A model generated the notes under the pieces. The model saw only the letters and a program-made list of their open reading frames with translations, was not told where the DNA came from and did no database searches. Positions 14,905-23,834 of a stretch of 34,018 nucleotides of DNA are shown here, one piece after another (position 1 is the stretch's first letter; each line of letters opens with the position of its first letter). A program made the translations under genes and the position numbers. The stretch comes from Mucilaginibacter flavus (GTDB lineage Bacteria; Bacteroidota; Bacteroidia; Sphingobacteriales; Sphingobacteriaceae). The stretch lies in contig NZ_JAUFPS010000083.1 of the NCBI RefSeq assembly GCF_030409315.1, positions 1-34,018 on the forward strand, read 5' to 3'.

Positions 14905-16052
14905 TTCTGAGTATTAGGAAGTTGTTGAGAATATGAATTTGAAGTTGGCTCTATTTTTTTAGATGCAATTAATTTTAATCTTTCTTTTTCAGCGTCTGCA
15001 AATGTTGGAAAACTACCAATGATTATCTTGATCCGTTTACCGGTCCCTGGCCCTGTTAATATCCTCGCGTCAAGTCCTTTAGCTTTAAAGTCATTAACAG
15101 CGTTTTCGCCTTTTTTTATCGTTTTAAACGATCCCGCAAAAATGGCAAACACCGGTTTGGCCACAGTATCCACAGGAGGTGCAACCACCGTTGTTGTTTT
15201 CTTTAACGCAGAATCGGGTTTAGAAATTGCCTTTACAGAATCAGCCGGCTTTACGGCACTTTTCAAACTGTCGGTATCATGTTTTGCTACCGGAGGTGTT
15301 TTAGTTTCGGCAGGCAGCACCATTTCTTCACCTTTACTTTTTTTCAGGTGCAACAGTTCAGGTTTAAATTTGTAAACCGTAAACAGTGCCGATCCTAAAA
15401 TGATGATCACAACAAGTATGATAATCCATAAGCTTAAGCCACGGCGTTCTTCGGGCTCTTCCTCAAAGTATTCTTCCGGCTGTTCGGCTACAGGAGTATA
15501 GGCCCTGATAGGCGGTGGCAACGGCAATGGCTCGGGCGTAGTTTCGGGTTCTGAGTTTTCAACAGGAACGTCAGCTGTTGGCACCGAAACTATCGACGTC
15601 GCGGCTGCTATTGGGGTAACAACTTCCGGCTCGGCGGTTTGGTTAAGTTTTTTTATGCTGATAGGCTCGTAACCAAAAAATTCGGCTGTATCGGTTTTGT
15701 TTATTTGGGATTTGAAAGCGATTTTGCCTTTATCCATAAAAAACCAACCCAGATCGGCAAAAGCCACTTCTTTTAACGATGCTTCCTGCTTTAAACCTGA
15801 AATATATTTATCCGTAAAGTATTTGGACGAAGCCAGCGAGATCTTCTTTTTTTCGGCAATATAGTTGGTTAGCGTATCGTCGCCTTCGATGGGTTGGGCA
15901 TTAAACTCTATTTTATAACCCGGCGGATAAAACTTCCGTTCCGCGTCATTATACCATGCATTTACACGTACATGTACAAAATGGCCCAGGCCCGGTACAC
16001 TTATTTGTCCGTGCTCACTTAATAGTTCGCTTAAGTAATTGGCTATATCCAT
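14901..16052 (-). CDS. HU (CCDC81-type)-SPOR membrane protein
   Basis: This 383-residue protein has three parts. Residues 1-135 look like the paired bacterial CCDC81/HU-like domains found in Bacteroidota (MDIANYLSELLSEHGQISVP, VPGLGHFV, then SLKEVAFADLGWFFMDKG). A Pro/Glu-rich linker (about 140-205) leads to one membrane helix at 206-227. The periplasmic part ends with a SPOR domain at about 308-375 (VFAIFAGSFKTIKKGENAVN, KRIKIIIGSFPTFADAEKER), a fold that binds denuded septal peptidoglycan. The HU part would be cytoplasmic. It lies 35 bp after the barrel gene and overlaps exbB, tying it to the TonB motor. Whether the HU part binds DNA is unknown. Confidence 0.85.
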   Translation of the reverse strand: MDIANYLSELLSEHGQISVPGLGHFVHVRVNAWYNDAERKFYPPGYKIEFNAQPIEGDDTLTNYIAEKKKISLASSKYFTDKYISGLKQEASLKEVAFADLGWFFMDKGKIAFKSQINKTDTAEFFGYEPISIKKLNQTAEPEVVTPIAAATSIVSVPTADVPVENSEPETTPEPLPLPPPIRAYTPVAEQPEEYFEEEPEERRGLSLWIIILVVIIILGSALFTVYKFKPELLHLKKSKGEEMVLPAETKTPPVAKHDTDSLKSAVKPADSVKAISKPDSALKKTTTVVAPPVDTVAKPVFAIFAGSFKTIKKGENAVNDFKAKGLDARILTGPGTGKRIKIIIGSFPTFADAEKERLKLIASKKIEPTSNSYSQQLPNTQK

Positions 16053-16087
16053 TCGTTAAAAATACGGTAATTTATAAACTTCAAAGC

Positions 16088-17980
16088 TTAAAATGAGTAA
16101 CCGACGCCGCCAAAGATATTAAATCCGTAGTTAGGATAGTATATCCAGGTTTGATAACCTGCGTTTAAAATGTTATTTGCCTTGCCAAACACCGTAATTT
16201 GTGGCGTAACCTTGTATTCAACCCCTCCGCTTAAATCTGCAAATGAACTGATAGAACGGTTTGCCGTTAACAACGCTGTATTTGGCGTAGGTGTACCCAG
16301 CGGACCTGGCGTTATACCAAATGGCCTGTCATAAGTATTACCACGAATTAGCAATGAACCGGTTATGCTTACTTTATTGTTGATGTGAATAGCGGTACCC
16401 GCGGTTAACAAAAACTTAGGCAGGTTCCAGGCTTCCTTTTCTGTCGCCATTGAATAATCCTTAAACTCAACGCGGCCAAAAATGTTTACATCGTCGGTGG
16501 CTTTAAAGTCAAGTTCGCCATTAAAACCGTTAACACGTGAACGACCGTTATCGTAAATCACTATAAATTTATAACCTTCGGCTGTTTGGTTACTAACCAA
16601 TAGCGGCATATCCTTTACGCTGTTGCGGAAAACCGATGCCTTAAAGCTTAAGCCCGGTGCAAGGGTGCCTTTTAAACCGGCGCTGATATCTAACTGATCA
16701 ACGGAGTTTTTAAGCTGGATGTTTTTATCAATGTATGGGTTGATATAAGCAAAATCGCGGATGGATGAGCGGTTGATATCGCCTTTAGCTTCCACAAATA
16801 ACCTTACATATTTAGGGATTACCTGGTACTCTAACTTAGCAGCCGGGAACACATAAAAACGGTTAAAATCGCCAAACTCCTTGGCAATGTTTACACCCGC
16901 GTCAATTTTATAGTTGGTTCCCTGAAATTTGATATATGGGTTTAACCTTAAAATACTGTTGTTTAAGTTGTAAAGGCTATCCTTAGGATTGCTCAAATCA
17001 ACAGAAGCGCTTAAACCGGTATAAAACTGTTTTATGGTTTGGTTTAAAAAGCCCGAAATAACGATGTTACTTTCCTTAGCCTGAAAAGCGTTGCTGAATG
17101 AATAGGCTTTTAATTTTACCGCGTAAGTAAAATCGTTTTCAACATCTTTAAAGTTTTTAGCTAATTCTACTTCGCCGTTAATATCGCTAAAGTGTTGTTT
17201 TAATGGTGTAAAAGTTAAAGGAATAGAATCCGGGTGACCGTAAAAATAAACGCCCTGGCGTTTGTAACCCAAACGACCGGTGATAGTATTTTCGGCGTTG
17301 ATGCTTTTGATAAACACACCAACTTCGTCCTTACTTTCGGTTTGTTTATTCCATGAACCTGATTGCGAAAAGTGTTTCAGGAAACCGCCAACCTGCAGGG
17401 CCTGGTCGCGGCCGTTGCCAAAGTAAGCTTCGCCAAATAATGTTTTTAAACTTCCAACACCTGCTTTAACATAGTTGTTCTGCAGTACGGAATCTTGTTC
17501 GGCAGGTCTTTTTTGGGCTTCCAGTTGTTTAATTTCCGAATCCTGGTCTAACTTTTTATCCAAGGGGGTGTAAGCCAATGGTGCTTTAAAAGGCACCTTA
17601 TCTTCCAGATCGGGGTTTCTGCGAATTTTTACCGCATCGGCCAATACCGGTTTGTAGGCAGTGGTTACTACAATCTCGTCAGATATGCTGCCCTGGTTTT
17701 GCGGATTATTGCCATTGCCGCCTTTTTTTGTGGTATCCTGGCTAACTTTTGCTGCCGCATCGCCCAGGTTTTTGGAGCCATTTGCATCAGCTGTTTTTTT
17801 AGTGCCCGGCTTTGTAGTAGTCTTTTTCGCGGGTGCCTTGGCAGGAGCTTTGGCTGGCGTTTTTGCTTTAGCGGTTTTTACTGTTGCCTTTTTAGCGGGT
17901 TTCTTTGTTTGTGCTTGTGCAGGTACAAAGTATAATGCTATTAATAAGGTAAGCAGCGTGTAGGTGTATCTTGAGTTCAT
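16088..17980 (-). CDS. Outer-membrane TonB-receptor-like beta-barrel without a recognisable plug
   Basis: This 630-residue protein has a signal peptide (about 1-24, ending AQAQ), then an Ala/Lys/Pro-rich segment (25-62) like a histone H1 tail, a Gly/Asn-rich linker, the sequence DEIVVTTAYKP (101-111) that could be a TonB box, and from about residue 170 repeated amphipathic strands ending in GYSF (aromatic C-terminus typical of outer-membrane barrels). The later part (DVNIFGRVEFKDYSM, ITVFGKANNILNAGY) resembles TonB-dependent receptor barrels. I do not see the roughly 120-residue plug domain. It lies 35 bp after the TPR gene and 35 bp before the HU-SPOR gene, so it is probably the partner of the TonB arm in this operon. 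Confidence 0.82.
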   Translation of the reverse strand: MNSRYTYTLLTLLIALYFVPAQAQTKKPAKKATVKTAKAKTPAKAPAKAPAKKTTTKPGTKKTADANGSKNLGDAAAKVSQDTTKKGGNGNNPQNQGSISDEIVVTTAYKPVLADAVKIRRNPDLEDKVPFKAPLAYTPLDKKLDQDSEIKQLEAQKRPAEQDSVLQNNYVKAGVGSLKTLFGEAYFGNGRDQALQVGGFLKHFSQSGSWNKQTESKDEVGVFIKSINAENTITGRLGYKRQGVYFYGHPDSIPLTFTPLKQHFSDINGEVELAKNFKDVENDFTYAVKLKAYSFSNAFQAKESNIVISGFLNQTIKQFYTGLSASVDLSNPKDSLYNLNNSILRLNPYIKFQGTNYKIDAGVNIAKEFGDFNRFYVFPAAKLEYQVIPKYVRLFVEAKGDINRSSIRDFAYINPYIDKNIQLKNSVDQLDISAGLKGTLAPGLSFKASVFRNSVKDMPLLVSNQTAEGYKFIVIYDNGRSRVNGFNGELDFKATDDVNIFGRVEFKDYSMATEKEAWNLPKFLLTAGTAIHINNKVSITGSLLIRGNTYDRPFGITPGPLGTPTPNTALLTANRSISSFADLSGGVEYKVTPQITVFGKANNILNAGYQTWIYYPNYGFNIFGGVGYSF

Positions 17981-18015
17981 TGCTTGTCTTCTTTTTACTA
18001 TTCTTCGTAATCCTG

Positions 18016-21000
18016 TTAGTTTGTTTTGGTAGTATCGGCTTTGGCTTTGGTGGTATCAGCAGGCGCAGCAGGAGTTTCCTGTATGGCTGCAGGTGCCACT
18101 ATTTTGCCCTTTTTACCAGAGTTGATAGCTTCTAACTGTTGTTTGGCGGTTGGCAATATATCATCATCGGCTTTGTAGTTTTCAATGATACTTTGCAGGG
18201 TTGCTTTTGCCTGGAAATTATCTTTTAGCGCCACATAGTTGTCAGCAAGTAAAATGTAGGTTTTGGCTATCCAGTAATCGTAGTTAGGCATCTCTTTTGC
18301 CAAGTCGAAACACATTTTTTGCGATGTTTTGTACCTGCCTTTTAAATACTCAACCAAAGCAACATTATATTTTGCCTCGGCAGCTGCAACTGTTTTGGTA
18401 TTGGTAATGGTGTAGTTTAACTCCTTAACCGCGGCTGTGGTATCACCTTTTTGCAGGTAAGCTTTACCTGCGTATAAACCGGTACGGAATTTATCTTCCT
18501 GGGCTGTTTTATCATTATCCCTAACCAGTTTGGCGTAGTTAAGCGCGTCATCGGGCATTTGCATTTCTGAGTAGCACAATAACAGGTTATTGATGGCGTA
18601 GGTGTAATCGGCCTTGTACTCGGCGTTGGTTTCTAATCTTTTCAGGAACACAACGGCCTCGTTATATTTCTTTTGACGGATGTATAGGTTGGCCATTGCC
18701 AGTAAAGATTTTTCGCTATAGGCGCTTGTCCAGTCGTTTAGGATAAAGTTGTAATCAACCACGGCTTCCTGTGTACGGTTAAGGTTGGTTAAGGCCTGTG
18801 CCCTGATAAAGCGGGCCTGCTTTTCATAGATCTGTTTACCCGGGAATTTATCAAAATAGGCATTAACAGCACCTAAGGCGCCCTGCCAGTCGCCTTTTAA
18901 GTAAAGGTTGTTGGCGGCAGTAATCATGATGCTTTCCTGGTCGGCAGCGGTATAGTTACCAATTGGGGTTGTACCGGCATAGGCAATAAACGTTTGCGCG
19001 TCGCCTTTATCGGTATAAATTTTTTCAATTTGTTTAAGCGCCTGTTTGGCCTCATCGGTTGATGAGTAATCCTGTACCACTTTTTTAAATGATTCCACAG
19101 CCAAATCATCATTGCCGGCGTTGTAATCAATTAAACCAATGGTAACCAAAGCACGAGGGATATAACTGCTGCGCGGATACTTTTGTATCATGGCCTGCAA
19201 ATCTGTTTTGGCCCTGTCGCCATCTGTTTTCAGGAAATAGGTGTAAGCAATCTCAAACGACGCGTCATCGGCATAGTCAGAGTTAGGGAACTTGTTCAGT
19301 ACATCATTCAGGGTACTGATTTTGGTATCTAACGAACCCTGTAAACCCTGGATCATACCACGTTGAAACAAGGCATAATCCTCACCCTGTATGTGCATCG
19401 CTATGATGCGGTCGTAATATTCCATGGCTTTGCTGTAGCTTTTCAATACAAAATAGCTATCACCAATACGGGTTATGGCGTCATTTTTAGTACTCTCGTC
19501 TTTAACATCGCCGGCTAAAAACTTTTCGAAATAGTTAGCGGCTTTTTTATACTGCTCGCCGTAAAATGCCGCGTAAGCTAAAGCATAGTTAGCGTAGTTG
19601 GCCACGTCGGTTTCTTTAGCCTCTGGCATAGCCAAAAACTGCTCAAACGTTTCAACAGATTCGCTGTACTTACGCACCTCATACATGGCTTCGGCCATCC
19701 AATAGGTAGTTAAAGCGGCTGTTTTACCATCAACCGGGTTTTTAAGTGAACGGAGGAAGATGCCTATCGCGTTTTCAAAAGCACGTTCGTTGTAAAATTC
19801 CAAACCACGGTAGTAAGTAACTTTTTGGTAAGCTATCTGCGCGCTTTCTGATTTATTGGGAATAGGTTCCAGTATTTCAACCGCTTCTTTGTAGTTACGT
19901 GAGTTTAGCAATTCCTCGCCTAATAAAACCTTCATCTCGTCGTTACGGCGCGAGCGGGGATAATTTTTAAGATATAAACGGGTAGCCGCTAAAGCCTCGG
20001 TATTAAAATCAAGTTCGTACGATAGCTTGGCGTATTCATACAACGCATCTTCCTGTAATTGTTTATCAAAAGTTAAGCGCGACGCGTTTAGGAAAGCGTT
20101 ACGGGCGCTTTGTTTGTTGTTTAGTTTCAGGAAAACATCGCCCAGTGTATAGTTACCATTTTGGCTGTACACGTCTTTTTGCTCAACCAGCTTTTCCAGC
20201 TCAACAGCAGCCTGGGCATAATTGCCAACCTTATAAAAAGTATAACCTATCTGGTAGCTATCCTGCGTGTTTTGGGTGCGGCCCTGATCCCTGTCCTGGA
20301 AACGGCCGTAATATTTCACCGCGTTATTAAAATCGGCTTTAGCAAAGTACGATGCGGCTATAATGCGCAGCATTTCGGTTTCGTTTAACTGGTGGGTATT
20401 GTTTACAATGGGTACAGCATAGCTAATAACATCATCATAACGTTTATCTAAAAAGTAAACGGCCGAAATATAATAAGGGTAGCTGTTTTCATATTTCTTT
20501 GATTTTTTTAGCCTTTCAAAGTTTACCAAGGCTAAGTGATAGTCTTTGTTTAAATAAGCTATGTAGGCAAAGTAATAGGTAGCATCCTCGGTAAACTCTG
20601 TTTTTTTTGCTTTTACCTCGGCAAAAAGCAGTTGAGCGTCTTTATAGTTGCCTATCGAAAAATAAGCATAACCTTTGCGGAATTTGTATTCGGTATTGTC
20701 ATGCCCATTAAGTTCGCCGGCCTGTACCTTATCAAACCATTGCAGCGATTTTTCATAGTTGCCTTGTTTAAAGTACGATTTACCTATTTGGAAATAAGCC
20801 AGTTTGGTAAGCGGATTTTCGGGATGTTCCTTAATGAAACGCTGAAACATGCTTTCGGCGTCGTCATTATTCAAATTAAGGGCGCAATAAGCTTCATAGT
20901 ACTGGCTGTTTTCTTTAACCAGCGACAGGTCCGATTCAAACTGCGGCTGAGTTGTGGTTTTAAGCCGGGAGGTTTCAACAAGGCGAAATTGCTCCGCAGC

Positions 21001-21150
21001 CGCCACATATTTACCCCTGGTCATCAGATCAATAGCTGAATGATAAGTGTTGTAAATTTGGTTGGACTGGTTTTGCTGGGCAAGTGCTGTTGAAGCTATA
21101 AAAACGGGAATTAGCAGGGGGATGTATCTTTTTTTGATCATAAAGCGCAT
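18016..21150 (-). CDS. Large secreted tetratricopeptide-repeat protein
   Basis: This 1044-residue protein has a signal peptide (about 1-25, ending TALAQ; ATG at 21148 or the next ATG 9 nt on) and then TPR-type helical repeats almost to the end, with typical pieces such as LTKLAYFQIGKSYFKQGNYEKSLQWF, YFSIGNYKDAQLLF and DDASFEIAYTYFLKTDGDRA. A low-complexity Ala/Thr/Lys tail follows. The repeats resemble those of CpoB/YbgF and BamD-type periplasmic scaffolds. It is the first gene of the run to folC and probably recruits other envelope proteins to the barrel/ExbBD/TonB complex (inference). It is far larger than CpoB (about 260 residues). Confidence 0.88.
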   Translation of the reverse strand: MRFMIKKRYIPLLIPVFIASTALAQQNQSNQIYNTYHSAIDLMTRGKYVAAAEQFRLVETSRLKTTTQPQFESDLSLVKENSQYYEAYCALNLNNDDAESMFQRFIKEHPENPLTKLAYFQIGKSYFKQGNYEKSLQWFDKVQAGELNGHDNTEYKFRKGYAYFSIGNYKDAQLLFAEVKAKKTEFTEDATYYFAYIAYLNKDYHLALVNFERLKKSKKYENSYPYYISAVYFLDKRYDDVISYAVPIVNNTHQLNETEMLRIIAASYFAKADFNNAVKYYGRFQDRDQGRTQNTQDSYQIGYTFYKVGNYAQAAVELEKLVEQKDVYSQNGNYTLGDVFLKLNNKQSARNAFLNASRLTFDKQLQEDALYEYAKLSYELDFNTEALAATRLYLKNYPRSRRNDEMKVLLGEELLNSRNYKEAVEILEPIPNKSESAQIAYQKVTYYRGLEFYNERAFENAIGIFLRSLKNPVDGKTAALTTYWMAEAMYEVRKYSESVETFEQFLAMPEAKETDVANYANYALAYAAFYGEQYKKAANYFEKFLAGDVKDESTKNDAITRIGDSYFVLKSYSKAMEYYDRIIAMHIQGEDYALFQRGMIQGLQGSLDTKISTLNDVLNKFPNSDYADDASFEIAYTYFLKTDGDRAKTDLQAMIQKYPRSSYIPRALVTIGLIDYNAGNDDLAVESFKKVVQDYSSTDEAKQALKQIEKIYTDKGDAQTFIAYAGTTPIGNYTAADQESIMITAANNLYLKGDWQGALGAVNAYFDKFPGKQIYEKQARFIRAQALTNLNRTQEAVVDYNFILNDWTSAYSEKSLLAMANLYIRQKKYNEAVVFLKRLETNAEYKADYTYAINNLLLCYSEMQMPDDALNYAKLVRDNDKTAQEDKFRTGLYAGKAYLQKGDTTAAVKELNYTITNTKTVAAAEAKYNVALVEYLKGRYKTSQKMCFDLAKEMPNYDYWIAKTYILLADNYVALKDNFQAKATLQSIIENYKADDDILPTAKQQLEAINSGKKGKIVAPAAIQETPAAPADTTKAKADTTKTN

Positions 21151-21415
21151 ACTAACGATGGTGCTAAATTAGCGAAACGAAAAAGGGTAATTCACATAAG
21201 TAGTTAACAAATGTGGAAAACACTTTTATTAACGAAGGTAATACTAAAGATGATATGCGTGTGGAAAACTTTAAAATTGTTGCCCTTTTCACGCTGTTAA
21301 AACGATTAAACCGCAAATAATCAATGGTATTTACCAGGAGCAATTTTTTGAACTGTTAAACGTAATATAATGATATGTTTGTGGCGTAACCAATTTTACT
21401 TTATCTATCTCATCC

Positions 21416-22510
21416 ATGTTTGCAGTAATAAATGGTCTGTTAAATAGAAGATTGTTTTTAGTGTGCATTTTGTTTTTGCCTTTGTTTTGTAATGCACAAA
21501 AAATAAACGGGCCAATTGTTTTAGATGGGCCGCAATTTATAATTCCGGCAACTGAATTTTACATAGCCGGCCTTGTTGATGAGCGAACCGACCGTAGCGC
21601 CGTAGCATGGCTATTGCCGGCATCGGTAAACCCAACCAGCCCAACCTATGCTGTTGATCTAAAAGATGGCTTTGTAGCCAGTATTAAACAATTTATTGGT
21701 AAAAGCCTGCCTTTAGATAAAAGTTTGCGCCCTGTTATCATTCGCATTAAAACATTAAGGGTTGATGAGGTACTGCAGAAGGATGGGCACGTAGATGGTA
21801 AGTTGAGTGTCAATTTTAGCTTTAATTTGAAAAAGGAATCAGGGGAGGCGCATTTGGTCGATTATCGGGGTGGTTTAAATTACGCACGTGGCCAAAACCA
21901 GCAAATGGATATTGCCACTATAGTGAGTAACGGATTGTGGGCTTCGTTAATATATTTTAACACCTGGATAAATAAACAGGCCGATGGCAACATCAAGCTG
22001 GCCAAAGGGGTAAAGCTTATTTTTGACGATTACACCGAACAGCCAGAAGGGGATACCATTTATTACTCGGCTAAAAGACCCTTAACCTGGACCGATTTTC
22101 AACAAAAACCGCCTAACAGTAAATACGAAGCCGAGGTATTTCCGAGTTTTGGTTACAATGAGCGCGTTGAAATAATAAAAAGCGTTGTGAATGTACACCT
22201 CAGTTTAAAGGCCTATTTGCCTAAAAGCGCCAGCTGGGTAAAAAGCGGTGCCCGTACGGATTATAACTTAAACCACGAACAGCGACATTTTGATATTGTA
22301 AAGCTGATTGCCGAACATTTTAAGCAAGCCTTACTAAAGGAAAAGTTTACCGTTGATAATTACGACGGCCCCATAAATGTTCAATTCCTCGACTCTTTCA
22401 GTGAAATGAACCAACTGCAGGAACAATACGATGGCGATACCGCCCACGGCACAAACCCCGCCGCGCAAAGCGAATGGAACAAGCGGATTGATAAGGAACT
22501 GGGGAGGTAG
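21416..22510 (+). CDS. Secreted DUF922-like protein with HExxH motif
   Basis: This 364-residue protein has a signal peptide (about 1-27, ending FCNAQ). The N-terminal half (about 30-200) is of unknown type. The C-terminal half resembles the DUF922 family of predicted zinc-dependent proteases: RPLTWTDFQQKPP (221-233), LNHEQRHFDIVKL with H287-E288-xx-H291, and YDGDTAHGTNPAAQSEWNKRI near the end. These motifs would suit a metallopeptidase active site but activity is not established. It is probably periplasmic. The stop codon TAG at 22508-22510 is also the first base of a GATGTGCGG word repeat. The long TPR operon diverges from it. Confidence 0.75.
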   Translation: MFAVINGLLNRRLFLVCILFLPLFCNAQKINGPIVLDGPQFIIPATEFYIAGLVDERTDRSAVAWLLPASVNPTSPTYAVDLKDGFVASIKQFIGKSLPLDKSLRPVIIRIKTLRVDEVLQKDGHVDGKLSVNFSFNLKKESGEAHLVDYRGGLNYARGQNQQMDIATIVSNGLWASLIYFNTWINKQADGNIKLAKGVKLIFDDYTEQPEGDTIYYSAKRPLTWTDFQQKPPNSKYEAEVFPSFGYNERVEIIKSVVNVHLSLKAYLPKSASWVKSGARTDYNLNHEQRHFDIVKLIAEHFKQALLKEKFTVDNYDGPINVQFLDSFSEMNQLQEQYDGDTAHGTNPAAQSEWNKRIDKELGR

Positions 22511-22747
22511 ATGTGCGGATGTGCAGATTTCAGATGTGCAGATGCGGAGGTAGATGTGCAAATTTCAGATGTGCAAATGGGGGAATTATTTTAAGATTTA
22601 AAAATGATCAAATTCTGGTAGTGCAATGGCAACAAGCAAATTTTCAGAATCCTGTTAATTCTTTAATTCTGAAAATTAATTTCAGAAAATAACCATTTCC
22701 CATCAAAAACATCATCTGCACATTTGAAATCTGCATATCTGCACATC
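22510..22747. repeat. GATGTGCAG-word inverted repeat with a nested AATTCTG array
   Basis: The left array (22510-22578) repeats GATGTGCAG and ATTTCAGATGTGCA words starting within the TAG stop codon of the preceding gene. The right array (22711-22747) carries the complements (CATCTGCACATTTGAAATC, GCATATCTGCACATC). Between them, 22645-22689 repeats the words TTAATTCT and AATTCTGAAAATT. The element fills most of the gap before the GbsR gene. Confidence 0.75.
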
Positions 22748-22766
22748 CTAATGTTTTTCATTTATT

Positions 22767-22796
22767 TTTGAAAGTTTAAAAACTTATCTATATTTG
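22767..22796 (+). promoter_or_regulatory. Bacteroidota-type promoter of the GbsR gene
   Basis: TTTG at 22767-22770, an 18-bp spacer and a perfect TATATTTG at 22789-22796 match the TTTG/TAnnTTTG consensus. The -7 element ends 4 bases before the ATG at 22801, so the transcript would be nearly leaderless. Confidence 0.7.
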
Positions 22797-22800
22797 CGTT

Positions 22801-23307
22801 ATGGAATTGGCAGAAGCGAAGCTAAAGTTTATTGAGGCCTGGGGTAAGTTGGGATCGGAGTGGGGTATTAACCGCACAATGGCGCAGGTTCATGCTTTGC
22901 TAATGGTTTCGCCCGAAGCTTTGACTACCGAAGAAGTAATGGCCGAGCTGAGCATCTCCCGTGGCAATGCCAACATGACTTTGCGCGATTTGATAGATTG
23001 GGGCCTGGTTGAAAAACAACACAAAACCGGCGAGCGTAAAGAGTTTTTCTTTGCCGAAAAAGATACCTGGGTAATTGCCCGCCGAGTGGCCGAAGAACGT
23101 AAAAAACGTGAGCTTGACCCGGTACTAAAAATTTTAGGTCAATTGACCGAAATTCAGGGTGATGAAAAAGATCCGGCTTTTAAAACCTTTAAAACATCGG
23201 TAACAGATATTAACAAGTTAGCCAAAAACGTGAACAATACCTTAGAAACCATGCTGAAGGCAGAAGAAAGCTGGTTTTTTGGTTCGATATTTAAAATATT
23301 CAAATAA
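22801..23307 (+). CDS. GbsR/MarR family transcriptional regulator
   Basis: This 168-residue protein is a winged-helix regulator of the GbsR type: AWGKLGSEWGINRTMAQVHALLMVSPEALTTEEVM places the first helices, LSISRGNANMTLRDLIDWGLVEK (about 46-68) is the recognition helix and wing start, KTGERKEFFFAEKD is the wing, followed by a long C-terminal helical dimer region ending in WFFGSIFKIFK. GbsR regulators of other bacteria control choline or osmolyte genes, but in Bacteroidota the targets are mostly unknown. The small membrane-protein gene starts 77 bp downstream on the same strand and is a possible target. A consensus promoter lies directly before the start codon. Confidence 0.9.
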   Translation: MELAEAKLKFIEAWGKLGSEWGINRTMAQVHALLMVSPEALTTEEVMAELSISRGNANMTLRDLIDWGLVEKQHKTGERKEFFFAEKDTWVIARRVAEERKKRELDPVLKILGQLTEIQGDEKDPAFKTFKTSVTDINKLAKNVNNTLETMLKAEESWFFGSIFKIFK

Positions 23308-23384
23308 TATTTTTTTAACTTAAAATTTCATTTTTTCCTGAAAATTCAATAATTAATATACATACACTATAAAATCAAACGGTC

Positions 23385-23759
23385 ATGAACTACTTCATTT
23401 TAACTTATCTTGTTTACCTAATGGTGAGCATTGCTTTAACAGTATGGGTTGCCAAAGTGCTTTTTAAAAACGGGCGTATTTTTTTGGTTGATATATTTCA
23501 TGGCAACCAGGAACTGGCCAACTCTGTAAATAAACTATTGGTAGTAGGCTTTTACCTTGTTAATATAGGCTATATGAGTTTGTCTTTGAAAGAAACCGGC
23601 AATATCCCCAATTTACAGGTTGTGGTTGAGGTGCTGAGTTATAAAATTGGGTGGATCATCCTTACCCTGGGTGCCATGCACTTCTTGAACCTGGCCGTAT
23701 TTTTTAAACTGCGTAACAGGGCTAAACGGGATAAAGCTTTTAATCTCAATATAGAATAA
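23385..23759 (+). CDS. Small integral membrane protein
   Basis: This 124-residue protein has three hydrophobic segments: about 4-27 (FILTYLVYLMVSIALTVWVA), 48-66 and 82-108. The C-terminal tail is Arg/Lys-rich, suggesting it is cytoplasmic. I do not recognise a named family. It follows the GbsR-type regulator closely on the same strand and ends in front of a strong bidirectional hairpin terminator at 23782-23814, so the two genes form a short transcription unit. A role in membrane or osmotic stress would fit the regulator type but is only inference. Confidence 0.72.
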   Translation: MNYFILTYLVYLMVSIALTVWVAKVLFKNGRIFLVDIFHGNQELANSVNKLLVVGFYLVNIGYMSLSLKETGNIPNLQVVVEVLSYKIGWIILTLGAMHFLNLAVFFKLRNRAKRDKAFNLNIE

Positions 23760-23781
23760 GTATCTAAACCTACTCAACAAT

Positions 23782-23814
23782 AAAAGCCACCCTGTTTTAA
23801 ACAGGATGGCTTTT
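23782..23814. terminator. Bidirectional intrinsic terminator
   Basis: AAAAGCCACCCTGTTTT pairs with AAACAGGATGGCTTTT over a 14-16 bp stem with one G-T pair and a very short loop, flanked by an A-run and a T-run. It lies between the convergent membrane-protein gene and response-regulator gene and can serve both strands. Confidence 0.85.
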
Positions 23815-23834
23815 ATTGTTATATAAATTAAAAA

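Noticed and set aside
21212..21268. Two TGTGGAAAA boxes in an AT-rich gap, resembling DnaA boxes (replication origin)
   Set aside because: Only two relaxed boxes about 48 bp apart, no dnaA, dnaN or other origin-linked gene nearby. Too weak to call an origin.
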